5,886 nucleotides of DNA from Betaproteobacteria bacterium (GTDB lineage Bacteria; Pseudomonadota; Gammaproteobacteria; Burkholderiales; Burkholderiaceae_C), in NCBI GenBank assembly GCA_025354965.1, contig JANXLW010000025.1, positions 1-5,886 on the forward strand. The letters run 5' to 3'. Positions 1 to 5,886 of the stretch are shown here, one piece after another (position 1 is the first letter of the stretch; each line of letters opens with the position of its first letter). The position numbers and the translations under genes are program-made. Under the pieces are notes generated by a model. That model saw only the letters and a program-made list of their open reading frames with translations, was not told the origin of the DNA and ran no database searches.

Positions 1-17
1 TTCAGTTCAAAGTTCAT
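1..17 (-). CDS. pepA: PepA leucyl aminopeptidase, N-terminal fragment (first codons only)
   Basis: On the minus strand an ATG at 17..15 opens a frame reading M-N-F-E-L before leaving the window. A good Shine-Dalgarno AGAAGG lies at 30..25, seven bases upstream of the ATG. The opening MNFEL is how many Comamonadaceae leucyl aminopeptidases (PepA, M17 family, cytosolic manganese/zinc exopeptidase) begin, and pepA is commonly divergent from lptF in Gammaproteobacteria and Betaproteobacteria. The strong ribosome site and start are seen directly. The identity rests on five residues plus remembered gene order, so it is an inference. The rest of the gene lies outside the window. Confidence 0.6.
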
Positions 18-92
18 AATTAAGCCTTCTAAATCAGTTGAGGGCAGAGTCGGCTACTTTCACCCAGGTTCGGCCTACCCCGCAAATTATCA
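18..92. promoter_or_regulatory. Divergent intergenic region between pepA and lptF
   Basis: These 75 bases separate two genes transcribed away from each other, so they, possibly with the ends of the coding regions, should hold promoters for both directions. The only tempting -10 is GATAAT on the minus strand at 91..86, which would fire toward pepA, but no convincing -35 stands 16-18 bases behind it. On the plus strand no good -10/-35 pair is visible. The minus-strand ribosome site AGAAGG at 30..25 is clear. The lptF side has no recognisable purine-rich site. Confidence 0.4.
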
Positions 93-1211
93 GTGCTATT
101 CCAATCTTCCATCCGTCAGGAACTGGCGCGCAGTTTTGGCGCTACGCTGGTCGTGCTGGTGACAGTCGTCATGACAATGACTCTGATCCGCACACTCGGG
201 CAGGCTTCGCTGGGTAACTTCAACCCTTCCGATGTCATGCTGGTCATGGGCTACACCGTTCTTGCGTACATGCCAACCATATTGACCATGAGTTTATTCA
301 TCGCCATCATTGCTACATTGTCACGCATGTATCGCGACAGCGAAATGGTCATCTGGTTCACCAGCGGCAGGGGCTTGTCATCCTTGCTGAGGCCTTTGTT
401 CCGCTTCTCCTGGCCCGTATTGCTGGTTGTCATGGCACTGGCCCTGCTGGTCCTGCCCTGGTCCAATCTAAGAATTGAAAACATGAAGGAACAGTATGAC
501 AGGCGGGGGGATATTGAGCGTATCGAACCCGGTCAATTTCAGGAGTCAGCAGGCGGCAAGCGGGTGTTCTTTGTTGAAAAGGATGCCACCGGCAAGCAGT
601 CGGGCTCCAACGTTTTTATTGCCACCAATGAATATGGCAAGGAGACCATCACTTCGGCCCGCAGTGGTCGTATCAAGCGTGACGGGCAAGATCGATTTTT
701 GATGCTCAGCAACGGACAGCGTCTGGAAAGTGCTACTGGTAAAACAGATTTAAAAATCAGTGAATTTGAAGAATACGGTATCAAGGTCGGAATGGACGTT
801 GCGGGTGTCTCTGACAACACTCCTGTCAACACCCAGGCAACTCTCGAATTACTGGATCGTCTGACGTTGCCGCATTTGGCCGAATTGTCATGGCGAATTG
901 GCTTGATTTTGGCTGCAATTAATTTTGTGATCATCGGTATCGCTGTTTCAAGCGTCAATCCACGCATTGGACGAAGTGGCAACCTGTTTTTTTCCCTGTT
1001 TGCCTTCATCCTGTATTACAACCTTTTGAACCTGGGCCAGAACTGGATAGCTACCGGAAAATTTTCATTTTTCGGATTTTTAATGTCCTTACACGGTGGC
1101 GCGCTTCTGATCGGGGTGTTCTGGCTGGTCAAGGGGCATAACAACTGGTACTGGGGCACGCTCACCAGGGTCGGCCTGCGCAACTTGTTTTCCAGAAAGT
1201 CACTGACGTGA
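93..1211 (+). CDS. lptF: LptF, lipopolysaccharide export ABC transporter permease
   Basis: LptF is one of the two inner-membrane permease subunits of the LptB2FG transporter, which extracts lipopolysaccharide from the inner membrane and passes it to LptC/LptA. The 372-residue product has the family layout. Three membrane segments (about 15-35, 50-76, 103-123) are followed by a periplasmic beta-jellyroll region (about 135-250) and three more segments (about 265-287, 297-318, 327-347). The cytoplasmic stretch after segment 2 (RDSEMVIWFTSGRG, residues 81-94) matches the coupling-helix region that contacts LptB; E84 is in the expected position. The start is GTG; the N-terminus MLFQSSIRQELARSF matches the usual Burkholderiales beginning, so this start is preferred although no clear ribosome site precedes it. 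The stop overlaps the lptG start by four bases, implying translational coupling. Confidence 0.95.
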   Translation: MLFQSSIRQELARSFGATLVVLVTVVMTMTLIRTLGQASLGNFNPSDVMLVMGYTVLAYMPTILTMSLFIAIIATLSRMYRDSEMVIWFTSGRGLSSLLRPLFRFSWPVLLVVMALALLVLPWSNLRIENMKEQYDRRGDIERIEPGQFQESAGGKRVFFVEKDATGKQSGSNVFIATNEYGKETITSARSGRIKRDGQDRFLMLSNGQRLESATGKTDLKISEFEEYGIKVGMDVAGVSDNTPVNTQATLELLDRLTLPHLAELSWRIGLILAAINFVIIGIAVSSVNPRIGRSGNLFFSLFAFILYYNLLNLGQNWIATGKFSFFGFLMSLHGGALLIGVFWLVKGHNNWYWGTLTRVGLRNLFSRKSLT

Positions 1212-2314
1212 GAACGATCCGGCGCCTGATCTATGGCGAAGTGTTGTATGCGGTGGCGTTTGTCACTCTGTGCTTTCTCTCGCTGTTTTTCTTTTTTGAT
1301 TTTGTGGAAGAAATTCAATCCATCGGACGCAACGCAACAGCTAACTATCAAATCGTACATGCTGTGACCTACGTTGCGCTGATGATTCCCAGTCACCTCT
1401 ATGAACTTTTGCCCATCGCTGTTCTCATTGGCACCATCTTTGTCATGGCACGTTTTGCCCAAAGTTCTGAATACACGATTTTAAGAACCAGCGGACTCGG
1501 ACCGTGGCGTGCCCTGAAAACGCTGTTGCTGCTGGGCCTGGCTTTTGTGCTGTTGACGTTTGCCATCGGCGACTATATTGCTCCCGTGGCCGACCGTACC
1601 GGACAGCTTCTTAAAGCTCGCTATCAGGGACGCATCACGGTGGGGCAAACCGGGGCATGGCTGAAAGAGAGGCAAGCCTATTCCCAATTCGCGGTCAACA
1701 TCAGCGCGCTGGAGTCGAACGGCAGCATGCAGGGAATTCGGATTCTAGAATTTGACAATCAGGGCTTGCTGATGTCCATGGTACAGGCGCAGGCAGCCAG
1801 CCACGAAACTGGTGACGCATGGACGTTGAAGCATGTCGACCGAACCGAATTCCCGGCACGCGGCACTGATGCGGCGCATATAGACCGAATTCAAACCGAT
1901 AGTTTGCGCTGGCCCAACCAGATCAGCGCAGAAATGGTCTCGGCGGCGCTACTCAAGCCGGAACGCATGAGCACAATTGATCTGTTTCAGTACGTGCGGC
2001 ACCTGGATGCCAACGGTCAAAGTGCCCAGCGCTATGAAATTGAATTCTGGAAGAAGGTTTTTTACCCATTGAGCTGCCTCGTAATGGTGGTGCTGGCCCT
2101 GCCGTTTGCCTATTTGCACTTTCGTACCGACAGCATTGCTACGTATGTGTTTGGCGGCGTCATGGCGGGTATCAGCTTCTTCCTGCTGAACAACGTTTTT
2201 GGCTACATCGGTAACCTGCAGAATTGGCAACCGTGGTTGACCGCCGCTTTGCCGGGCATGATCTATTCAATCCTGTCTCTTACTGCCTTTGGTTGGCTGG
2301 TTCTGAAACGGTAG
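1208..2314 (+). CDS. lptG: LptG, lipopolysaccharide export ABC transporter permease
   Basis: LptG is the partner permease of LptF in LptB2FG; the pair forms the lipopolysaccharide cavity in the inner membrane. The 368-residue product shows membrane segments at about 12-32, 62-82, 103-123, 283-303, 312-332 and 345-365, with a periplasmic jellyroll domain at about 130-270. The coupling-helix region reads QSSEYTILRTSGLGPW (residues 85-100), with E88 at the expected acidic position. Start is GTG inside the overlap GTGA, and AGAAAG at 1194-1199 sits eight bases upstream, so it likely depends on lptF translation. Length is normal and the frame is intact. Neither lptB nor lptA/lptC is present here; in many proteobacteria those lie in a separate locus. 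Confidence 0.95.
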   Translation: MRTIRRLIYGEVLYAVAFVTLCFLSLFFFFDFVEEIQSIGRNATANYQIVHAVTYVALMIPSHLYELLPIAVLIGTIFVMARFAQSSEYTILRTSGLGPWRALKTLLLLGLAFVLLTFAIGDYIAPVADRTGQLLKARYQGRITVGQTGAWLKERQAYSQFAVNISALESNGSMQGIRILEFDNQGLLMSMVQAQAASHETGDAWTLKHVDRTEFPARGTDAAHIDRIQTDSLRWPNQISAEMVSAALLKPERMSTIDLFQYVRHLDANGQSAQRYEIEFWKKVFYPLSCLVMVVLALPFAYLHFRTDSIATYVFGGVMAGISFFLLNNVFGYIGNLQNWQPWLTAALPGMIYSILSLTAFGWLVLKR

Positions 2315-2340
2315 CCTTTAACCTTGCTGGGCAGGGCCAG

Positions 2341-2355
2341 AATTGCGACGCAATT
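2341..2355. repeat. Perfect 15-bp palindrome upstream of the chelatase gene
   Basis: AATTGCG-A-CGCAATT is a perfect inverted repeat with 7-bp arms around one central base, lying between lptG and the chelatase gene, with its right end 33 bases before the ATG. As RNA it could fold with six pairs and a GAC loop. No U-run follows, so it is a poor intrinsic terminator. A dimeric-protein operator or a chance palindrome are the alternatives. Confidence 0.5.
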
Positions 2356-2388
2356 TCGGTCTGCACTCCACTGATTGAGAAAGTTCTG

Positions 2389-2769
2389 ATGCAACACAAT
2401 ACACCGCGCGGCACGATCCTGCTGGCACATGGTTCGCGTGATCCAGAGTGGCGAAGGCCCGTTCTTGCGGTGGCAGATCTTATCCGCGCGATGGCACCGG
2501 ATGTTCATGTGCGCTGCGCCTACTTGGAACTCATGACGCCCGATCTGGCCACATGCGTCGACGAATTGGCGACCCTGGGCGCGTCTTTGATAACGGTATT
2601 GCCCCTATTTTTTGGCATGGGCAAGCATGCACGCGAGGACTTGCCGTTGTTGATGGCCGCCGCGCAAGTCAGACATCCGGACCTTGTTTTTGATCTGAGA
2701 CCTGCTGCAGGCGAACAGACGGCAGTGATCGAACTGTTAGCCAGAATTGCACTTTCCCAAAGCCCATAG
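2389..2769 (+). CDS. cbiX: Short CbiX/SirB-type sirohydrochlorin chelatase
   Basis: The 126-residue product belongs to the CbiX/SirB class II chelatases, soluble enzymes that insert Co2+ (toward cobalamin), Fe2+ (toward siroheme) or Ni2+ into sirohydrochlorin. The hallmarks are LLAHGSRDPEW near the start with H14, then AYLE with E47, and LPLFFGMGKHAREDLP with H80; the two histidines are the expected metal/catalytic residues. It is a single-domain, about half-length form; such short chelatases act as homodimers, whereas long CbiX and SirB carry two repeats. The ATG at 2389 is chosen because GAGAAAG at 2377-2383 stands in front and homology begins here. The frame stays open upstream to 2224, but that stretch overlaps lptG and looks non-homologous. 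No histidine-rich tail is present. The metal cannot be told from sequence; the cysB neighbour favours iron for siroheme. Confidence 0.88.
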   Translation: MQHNTPRGTILLAHGSRDPEWRRPVLAVADLIRAMAPDVHVRCAYLELMTPDLATCVDELATLGASLITVLPLFFGMGKHAREDLPLLMAAAQVRHPDLVFDLRPAAGEQTAVIELLARIALSQSP

Positions 2770-2791
2770 TCGTTAATGCATCTGGCTGGGG

Positions 2792-2797
2792 CATAAT
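2792..2797 (+). promoter_or_regulatory. Candidate -10 element for cysB
   Basis: CATAAT matches the sigma-70 -10 consensus TATAAT at five of six positions and lies 27 bases before the cysB ATG, in a 55-nt gap. The hexamer 17 bases upstream (around 2769-2774) is a poor -35, as could be expected for an activated or autoregulated promoter. Seen by eye only. Confidence 0.35.
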
Positions 2798-2798
2798 A

Positions 2799-2820
2799 AA
2801 TTTCACCGTTAGTTGAAATT
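2799..2820. repeat. Inverted repeat between the cysB candidate -10 and start codon
   Basis: AATTTCA and TGAAATT form perfect 7-bp arms separated by eight bases (CCGTTAGT). The element lies directly downstream of the candidate -10 and ends four bases before the cysB ATG, so it would overlap the transcription start and ribosome-binding zone. LysR-type regulators often bind interrupted dyads and CysB of enteric bacteria represses its own gene, so an autoregulatory operator is plausible. The symmetric T/A pair here is spaced by 12 rather than the classical T-N11-A, which weakens that reading. A small 5' leader hairpin is the alternative. Confidence 0.45.
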
Positions 2821-2824
2821 AGAT

Positions 2825-3778
2825 ATGAACCTCCACCAGTTTCGCTTTGTTCAGGAAGCCGTCCGGCGCAATCTCAATCTGACTGAAGCCGCCAAGGCCT
2901 TGCACACCTCTCAACCGGGTGTCTCAAAAGCGATCATCGAGTTGGAAGAAGAACTGGGCATTGAGATATTTGCGCGGCATGGCAAACGACTCAGACGCGT
3001 CACCGAGCCTGGCCAGCATGTTCTCAAAAGCATTGAGATCATCATGCGCGAGGTGGGCAACCTGAAACGCATTGGCGAGCAGTTCAGCGCCGAAGACAGC
3101 GGCACTCTGTCCATCGCCACGACGCACACGCAGGCTCGCTATGTGCTACCTGAGCCGGTTGCAAAACTGCGTCAGGCCTACCCCAAGGTCAACGTCAGCT
3201 TGCATCAGGGCTCACCAGATCAGGTGGCCAAAATGCTGATTGATGAGGTAGCAGAGATTGGCATCGCCACCGAGTCGCTGGCAGGCTACTCGGAGCTGGT
3301 GACGTTGCCCTGTTACGAGTGGCAACATGTACTGGTGTTGCCGGTCGGTCATCCTTTGTGCGGCAAGGAACATCTCACGCTGGAAGACATCGCCCACGAG
3401 CCCTTGATTACTTACCACCCGTCCTATACCGGACGCACCAAGATTGACCATGCATTTGCCACCCGCAAGCTGGAGCCTCGCATCGCGCTTGAAGCAATTG
3501 ACTCGGACGTCATCAAAACCTATGTGCGTCTCGGGCTGGGTGTAGGCATTGCGGCAGAGATGTCGGTGCGCGACGTGGTCGCGGAGGGAGCCAAAAGCGA
3601 CCTAGTGGTACGACCGGCAGGAATTTTGTTTGGCCAGAACGTCACACGGGTGGCTTTTAAACGAGGCGCCTATCTGCGTAATTTCGTCTACACATTTGCC
3701 GAACTACTGAGCGACCGCTTGAACCGTCACTTGGTGGCACAGGCCATGACGGGTCACGTCGACGATTATGAGTTGTAG
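2825..3778 (+). CDS. cysB: CysB, LysR-type regulator of sulfur assimilation
   Basis: CysB is a tetrameric cytoplasmic LysR-family activator of sulfate uptake, sulfate reduction and cysteine synthesis genes, with N-acetylserine as inducer and sulfide/thiosulfate as anti-inducers in enterics. The 317-residue product has the N-terminal winged helix-turn-helix (about 1-60; LTEAAKALHTSQPGVSKAI at 19-37), a linker helix to about 90, and a periplasmic-binding-protein-like effector domain (about 93-300). T100, T102, Q103, T149, W166 and T202 fall at the same numbers as the ligand-pocket residues of Klebsiella CysB. This agreement supports ATG 2825 rather than an in-frame TTG at 2813. The ribosome site is weak. 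The paralogue Cbl is the main alternative, but genome position and the single-regulator setting fit CysB. The upstream gap carries a candidate -10 and an inverted repeat. Confidence 0.95.
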   Translation: MNLHQFRFVQEAVRRNLNLTEAAKALHTSQPGVSKAIIELEEELGIEIFARHGKRLRRVTEPGQHVLKSIEIIMREVGNLKRIGEQFSAEDSGTLSIATTHTQARYVLPEPVAKLRQAYPKVNVSLHQGSPDQVAKMLIDEVAEIGIATESLAGYSELVTLPCYEWQHVLVLPVGHPLCGKEHLTLEDIAHEPLITYHPSYTGRTKIDHAFATRKLEPRIALEAIDSDVIKTYVRLGLGVGIAAEMSVRDVVAEGAKSDLVVRPAGILFGQNVTRVAFKRGAYLRNFVYTFAELLSDRLNRHLVAQAMTGHVDDYEL

Positions 3779-3780
3779 CA

Positions 3781-3810
3781 AAGCTTGTGACACCGACTTC
3801 GGCGTAGCTT
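3781..3810 (+). other. Imperfect hairpin after cysB
   Basis: AAGCT at 3781-3785 pairs with AGCTT at 3806-3810. Inside it, ACACCG (3790-3795) pairs with CGGCGT (3800-3805) around an ACTT loop with one A/C mismatch. Four bases (TGTG, 3786-3789) are left as a one-sided bulge. The structure begins two bases after the cysB stop and could protect the 3' end or weakly attenuate readthrough toward the aminotransferase gene. No U-tract follows, so it is not called a terminator. Confidence 0.35.
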
Positions 3811-3834
3811 AGCCCGATTGCCATCTGACAAACC

Positions 3835-4986
3835 ATGCGCACTCCCATCCTTCAGACCAAACTGCCCAGCGTCGGCACCACCATCTTCACCGTCATGTCA
3901 TCACTTGCGGCAGAAAAAAGTGCCGTCAACCTGGGTCAGGGCTTTCCTGATTTCAACTGTGACCCCTTGCTGGTGGATGCAGTCACGGGTGCAATGAAAC
4001 AAGGTCTGAATCAGTACCCGCCAATGATCGGTGTCGCGTCATTGCGCGAAGCAATTGCCAAAAAAATCATGGCGCTGCATGGCCACGAATATATTGTCGC
4101 CACCGAAATCACCATCACCGCCGGTGCCACCCAGGCCATCCTCACAGCTATTTTGGCGGTGGTTCATGCAGGCGACGAGGTCATCGTGCTGGAGCCGTGC
4201 TACGACAGCTATGTACCCAACATTGAACTGGCCGGCGGTGTGCCGGTGCGGGTGCCATTAACGCCCGGAACCTTTCGTCCTGATTTCGATAAGATCGCGG
4301 CTGCAATTACCCCAAACACCCGCGCCATCCTGATCAACTCGCCGCACAATCCGAGTGGCACGGTCTGGACGGCTCAGGACATGCAGCGCTTGCAGGAAAT
4401 CCTCGCGCCCACCGACCTGCTATTGATCAGCGACGAAGTTTATGAGCATATGGTGTTCGACGGCCAGCAACACCAAAGTGCGGCGCGCTTCCCTGGACTG
4501 ACAGCACGCGCGCTCATCGTTTCCAGTTTTGGCAAAACCTACCATGTCACGGGCTGGAAGGTCGGCTATGTGGCGGCACCGGCGGCTTTGAGCGACGAGT
4601 TCCGCAAGGTGCACCAGTTCAACGTGTTCACGGTCAACACACCGGTGCAGTACGGCCTGGCCTCGTACATGGCCGACCCTAAACCGTATCTTCAACTACC
4701 CGCCTTTTACCAACGCAAGCGCGATCTGTTTCGCAAAGGGCTTGAACGCACAAAGTTCAAACTACTGCCCAGTGAAGGAACCTACTTTCAATGCGTGGAC
4801 ATCGCGGACGTCAGCGACCTGTGTGAGACCGAATTCTGCAAATGGCTGACGTCAGAAATTGGTGTGGCCGCCATTCCGTTGTCCGCCTTCTACGGCGATG
4901 GCTTCGATCAGCGCGTAGTGCGGTTTTGCTTTGCCAAAAAAGATGAGACTTTGACTGCCGCTCTGGACCGGCTAGCAAAACTATGA
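3835..4986 (+). CDS. ybdL: YbdL-type PLP-dependent aminotransferase (methionine aminotransferase family)
   Basis: This is a cytosolic fold-type I (class I/II) aminotransferase that moves an amino group between an amino acid and a 2-oxo acid using pyridoxal phosphate. E. coli YbdL, the closest relative I recognise, prefers methionine and aromatic amino acids; the eukaryotic relatives are kynurenine aminotransferases. In the 383-residue product the hallmarks are LPSVGTTIF (10-18), NLGQGFPDF (32-40), TAGATQA (95-101) for phosphate binding, HNPSGT with N172, SDEVYEH with D200 and Y203, SSFGKTYHVTGWKVGY with Schiff-base K234, and VVRFCFAK with carboxylate-binding R363. Length and frame are normal. 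The ATG at 3835 sits about nine residues before the conserved QTKLP block, as expected, although its ribosome site is poor. It follows cysB by 56 nt in the same direction, so readthrough from cysB is possible. Exact substrate is inferred only from family resemblance. Confidence 0.9.
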   Translation: MRTPILQTKLPSVGTTIFTVMSSLAAEKSAVNLGQGFPDFNCDPLLVDAVTGAMKQGLNQYPPMIGVASLREAIAKKIMALHGHEYIVATEITITAGATQAILTAILAVVHAGDEVIVLEPCYDSYVPNIELAGGVPVRVPLTPGTFRPDFDKIAAAITPNTRAILINSPHNPSGTVWTAQDMQRLQEILAPTDLLLISDEVYEHMVFDGQQHQSAARFPGLTARALIVSSFGKTYHVTGWKVGYVAAPAALSDEFRKVHQFNVFTVNTPVQYGLASYMADPKPYLQLPAFYQRKRDLFRKGLERTKFKLLPSEGTYFQCVDIADVSDLCETEFCKWLTSEIGVAAIPLSAFYGDGFDQRVVRFCFAKKDETLTAALDRLAKL

Positions 4987-4997
4987 AGAAATGATCT

Positions 4998-5886
4998 CTA
5001 CATCAGCTGCTGCCAAGCCTTCTCCAACCGCTTCACACTTACGGGTTGCGGTGTGCGCAGTTCCTGCGCGAAGAAGCTTACGCGCAACTCTTCCAGCAAC
5101 CAGCGGAACTCCTGCAGGCGGTCGTCGACCACCCCTTTGCGTTCGGCCACCAGGCGCCAGTAGCGTTGCTCCAGCGGGCGCAACTCGGCCAGGCGGGCGG
5201 CGTCCCGAGCCGGGTCAGCGCGGTATTTTTCCAGCCGCCTGGTGATGGCTTTGAGGTAGCGTGCAAAGTGATACAAAGCTCCCCACGGTGAGCTGATCAG
5301 AAAGCGTTTGGGCACCAGGCGGGCCAGTTGTTGGGCAGCGTCGGCGCTCGCCTCCCATGCGTTCCTGGTGTCCTTGATCTTGCGGGCGGCAACTGCGTAC
5401 TCGGCCAAAACGGCGGCTGCCAGGCGCGCCACTTCAACCGCAATCAGGGTCAGGCGCGCCCTGCCCTCCTCCACCCGACGTTTGAAGTCGAATTCATTGC
5501 TCGGCAGCGGGTCGAGCAGAAAAGCGCGATCCAGCGCTACCGCAATGATCTGTTCACGCAGTTCTTCGATGGTGCCACCACCCGAACCGTCAACCGACTT
5601 TCCCACTTGCATGAAAGTGGTTGCCATTTTTTGCAGCTCGGGAATGTTTTTTTCCAGGTACTTGAGAGCCTCTTTGTTCTGCAACGAAAACAGGCGCCGC
5701 AGGCCCGCGCGGTGCTTGGCTGCAGCCAACTCCGGCTCGTCAAATACCTCAATGGTGACGGCGTCAGTGGCGTCGATAAGCGCCGGGTAGCCAATCAGTG
5801 TCTGACCACTTTTGCGGAACTCCAGCAACTCCGGCAATTCGCCAAAAGTCCAGTTGGAATAGCGAAGTCCGGCCGGTGTCACGATG
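4998..5886 (-). CDS. hrpA: HrpA ATP-dependent RNA helicase, C-terminal part
   Basis: The frame enters from the right edge and ends at a TAG (5000..4998), giving about 295 C-terminal residues. They match the DUF3418 region that closes bacterial HrpA, a DEAH-box 3'-5' RNA helicase of about 1300 residues linked to mRNA processing and rescue of stalled ribosomes. Recognisable blocks, numbered from the GTG at 5882, are LRYSNWTFGELPELLEF (6-22), GYPALID (31-37), AVALDRAFL (114-122), PKRFLISSPWGALYHFARYL (191-210), RLEKYRADPARD (216-227) and FAQELRTPQPVSVKRLEKAW (271-290). The GTG at 5882 is not a real start: the frame stays open to the window edge (a preceding Ile codon) and the family continues far upstream. 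The ATPase domains lie outside. The gene faces the aminotransferase gene tail to tail, 11 nt apart. Confidence 0.92.
   Translation of the reverse strand, partial: IVTPAGLRYSNWTFGELPELLEFRKSGQTLIGYPALIDATDAVTIEVFDEPELAAAKHRAGLRRLFSLQNKEALKYLEKNIPELQKMATTFMQVGKSVDGSGGGTIEELREQIIAVALDRAFLLDPLPSNEFDFKRRVEEGRARLTLIAVEVARLAAAVLAEYAVAARKIKDTRNAWEASADAAQQLARLVPKRFLISSPWGALYHFARYLKAITRRLEKYRADPARDAARLAELRPLEQRYWRLVAERKGVVDDRLQEFRWLLEELRVSFFAQELRTPQPVSVKRLEKAWQQLM

Noticed and set aside
539..1009. Minus-strand 156-codon frame inside lptF
   Set aside because: It is antisense to an intact, recognisable LptF domain and shows no family motif or convincing ribosome site.
1016..1462. Minus-strand 148-codon frame across the lptF-lptG junction
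   Set aside because: Antisense to the conserved permease segments of both genes; composition reads as the complement of hydrophobic codons.
1844..1892. Two copies of ACCGAATTC 40 bp apart inside lptG
   Set aside because: They fall in different codon frames within a normal coding region and a further copy occurs in the aminotransferase gene; likely chance.
2224..2388. Upstream extension of the chelatase frame to ATG 2224
   Set aside because: It overlaps the lptG C-terminus by about 90 bases and adds 55 residues without chelatase similarity; ATG 2389 has a ribosome site and lies just before the conserved HGSRD motif.
2813..2824. TTG start for cysB adding four residues
   Set aside because: The family begins MNLHQF, and effector-site residues match the Klebsiella numbering only from ATG 2825; the TTG lies within the inverted repeat.
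4991..5790. Plus-strand open frames (4991-5245, 5046-5291, 5308-5790) opposite hrpA
   Set aside because: They lie antisense to a well-conserved HrpA C-terminus; their peptides are low-complexity Ala/Arg/Ser-rich as expected from shadow frames of GC-rich coding sequence.
5880..5882. GTG as a true start of a 294-residue protein on the minus strand
   Set aside because: The frame is open to the window edge and the content begins in the middle of the HrpA DUF3418 region, so this is an internal valine codon of a longer gene.

Overview
This window looks like ordinary conserved chromosome from a betaproteobacterium of the order Burkholderiales, most likely the family Comamonadaceae (Rhodoferax/Polaromonas-like). 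That placement comes from remembered resemblance of the proteins LptF, LptG, CysB and the HrpA C-terminus, plus the pepA / lptF divergent arrangement. It was not tested by a search. I see no mobile element, CRISPR array, tRNA or rRNA gene, and no sign of horizontal transfer.

Layout from left to right: the first six codons of a leftward gene that reads like pepA (leucyl aminopeptidase); a 75-nt divergent intergenic region; then the rightward pair lptF-lptG, which overlap by four bases and encode the two membrane subunits of the lipopolysaccharide export ABC transporter. After 74 nt comes a small stand-alone CbiX/SirB-type chelatase gene, then 55 nt, then cysB, the LysR-type master regulator of sulfur assimilation. 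A further 56 nt leads to a YbdL-type PLP aminotransferase (methionine aminotransferase family). Facing it, tail to tail with only 11 nt between, is the 3' end of hrpA (DEAH-box RNA helicase, DUF3418 region), which runs in from the right edge.

The lptFG pair serves the outer membrane. The middle three genes share a loose sulfur theme. The chelatase can supply siroheme, the cofactor of assimilatory sulfite reductase. CysB activates the sulfite-reductase/cysteine regulon and keeps the sulfate/effector contact residues known from the Klebsiella protein at the same numbering. The aminotransferase handles methionine or its keto acid. Whether the three are co-regulated cannot be decided from sequence alone.

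The most notable non-coding signals are short inverted repeats in the three gaps around these genes: a perfect 15-bp odd palindrome ahead of the chelatase gene, a perfect 7-bp inverted repeat with an 8-nt spacer just ahead of the cysB start, and an imperfect hairpin after cysB. No strong evidence for an undescribed system was found. All complete genes are intact and of normal family length.
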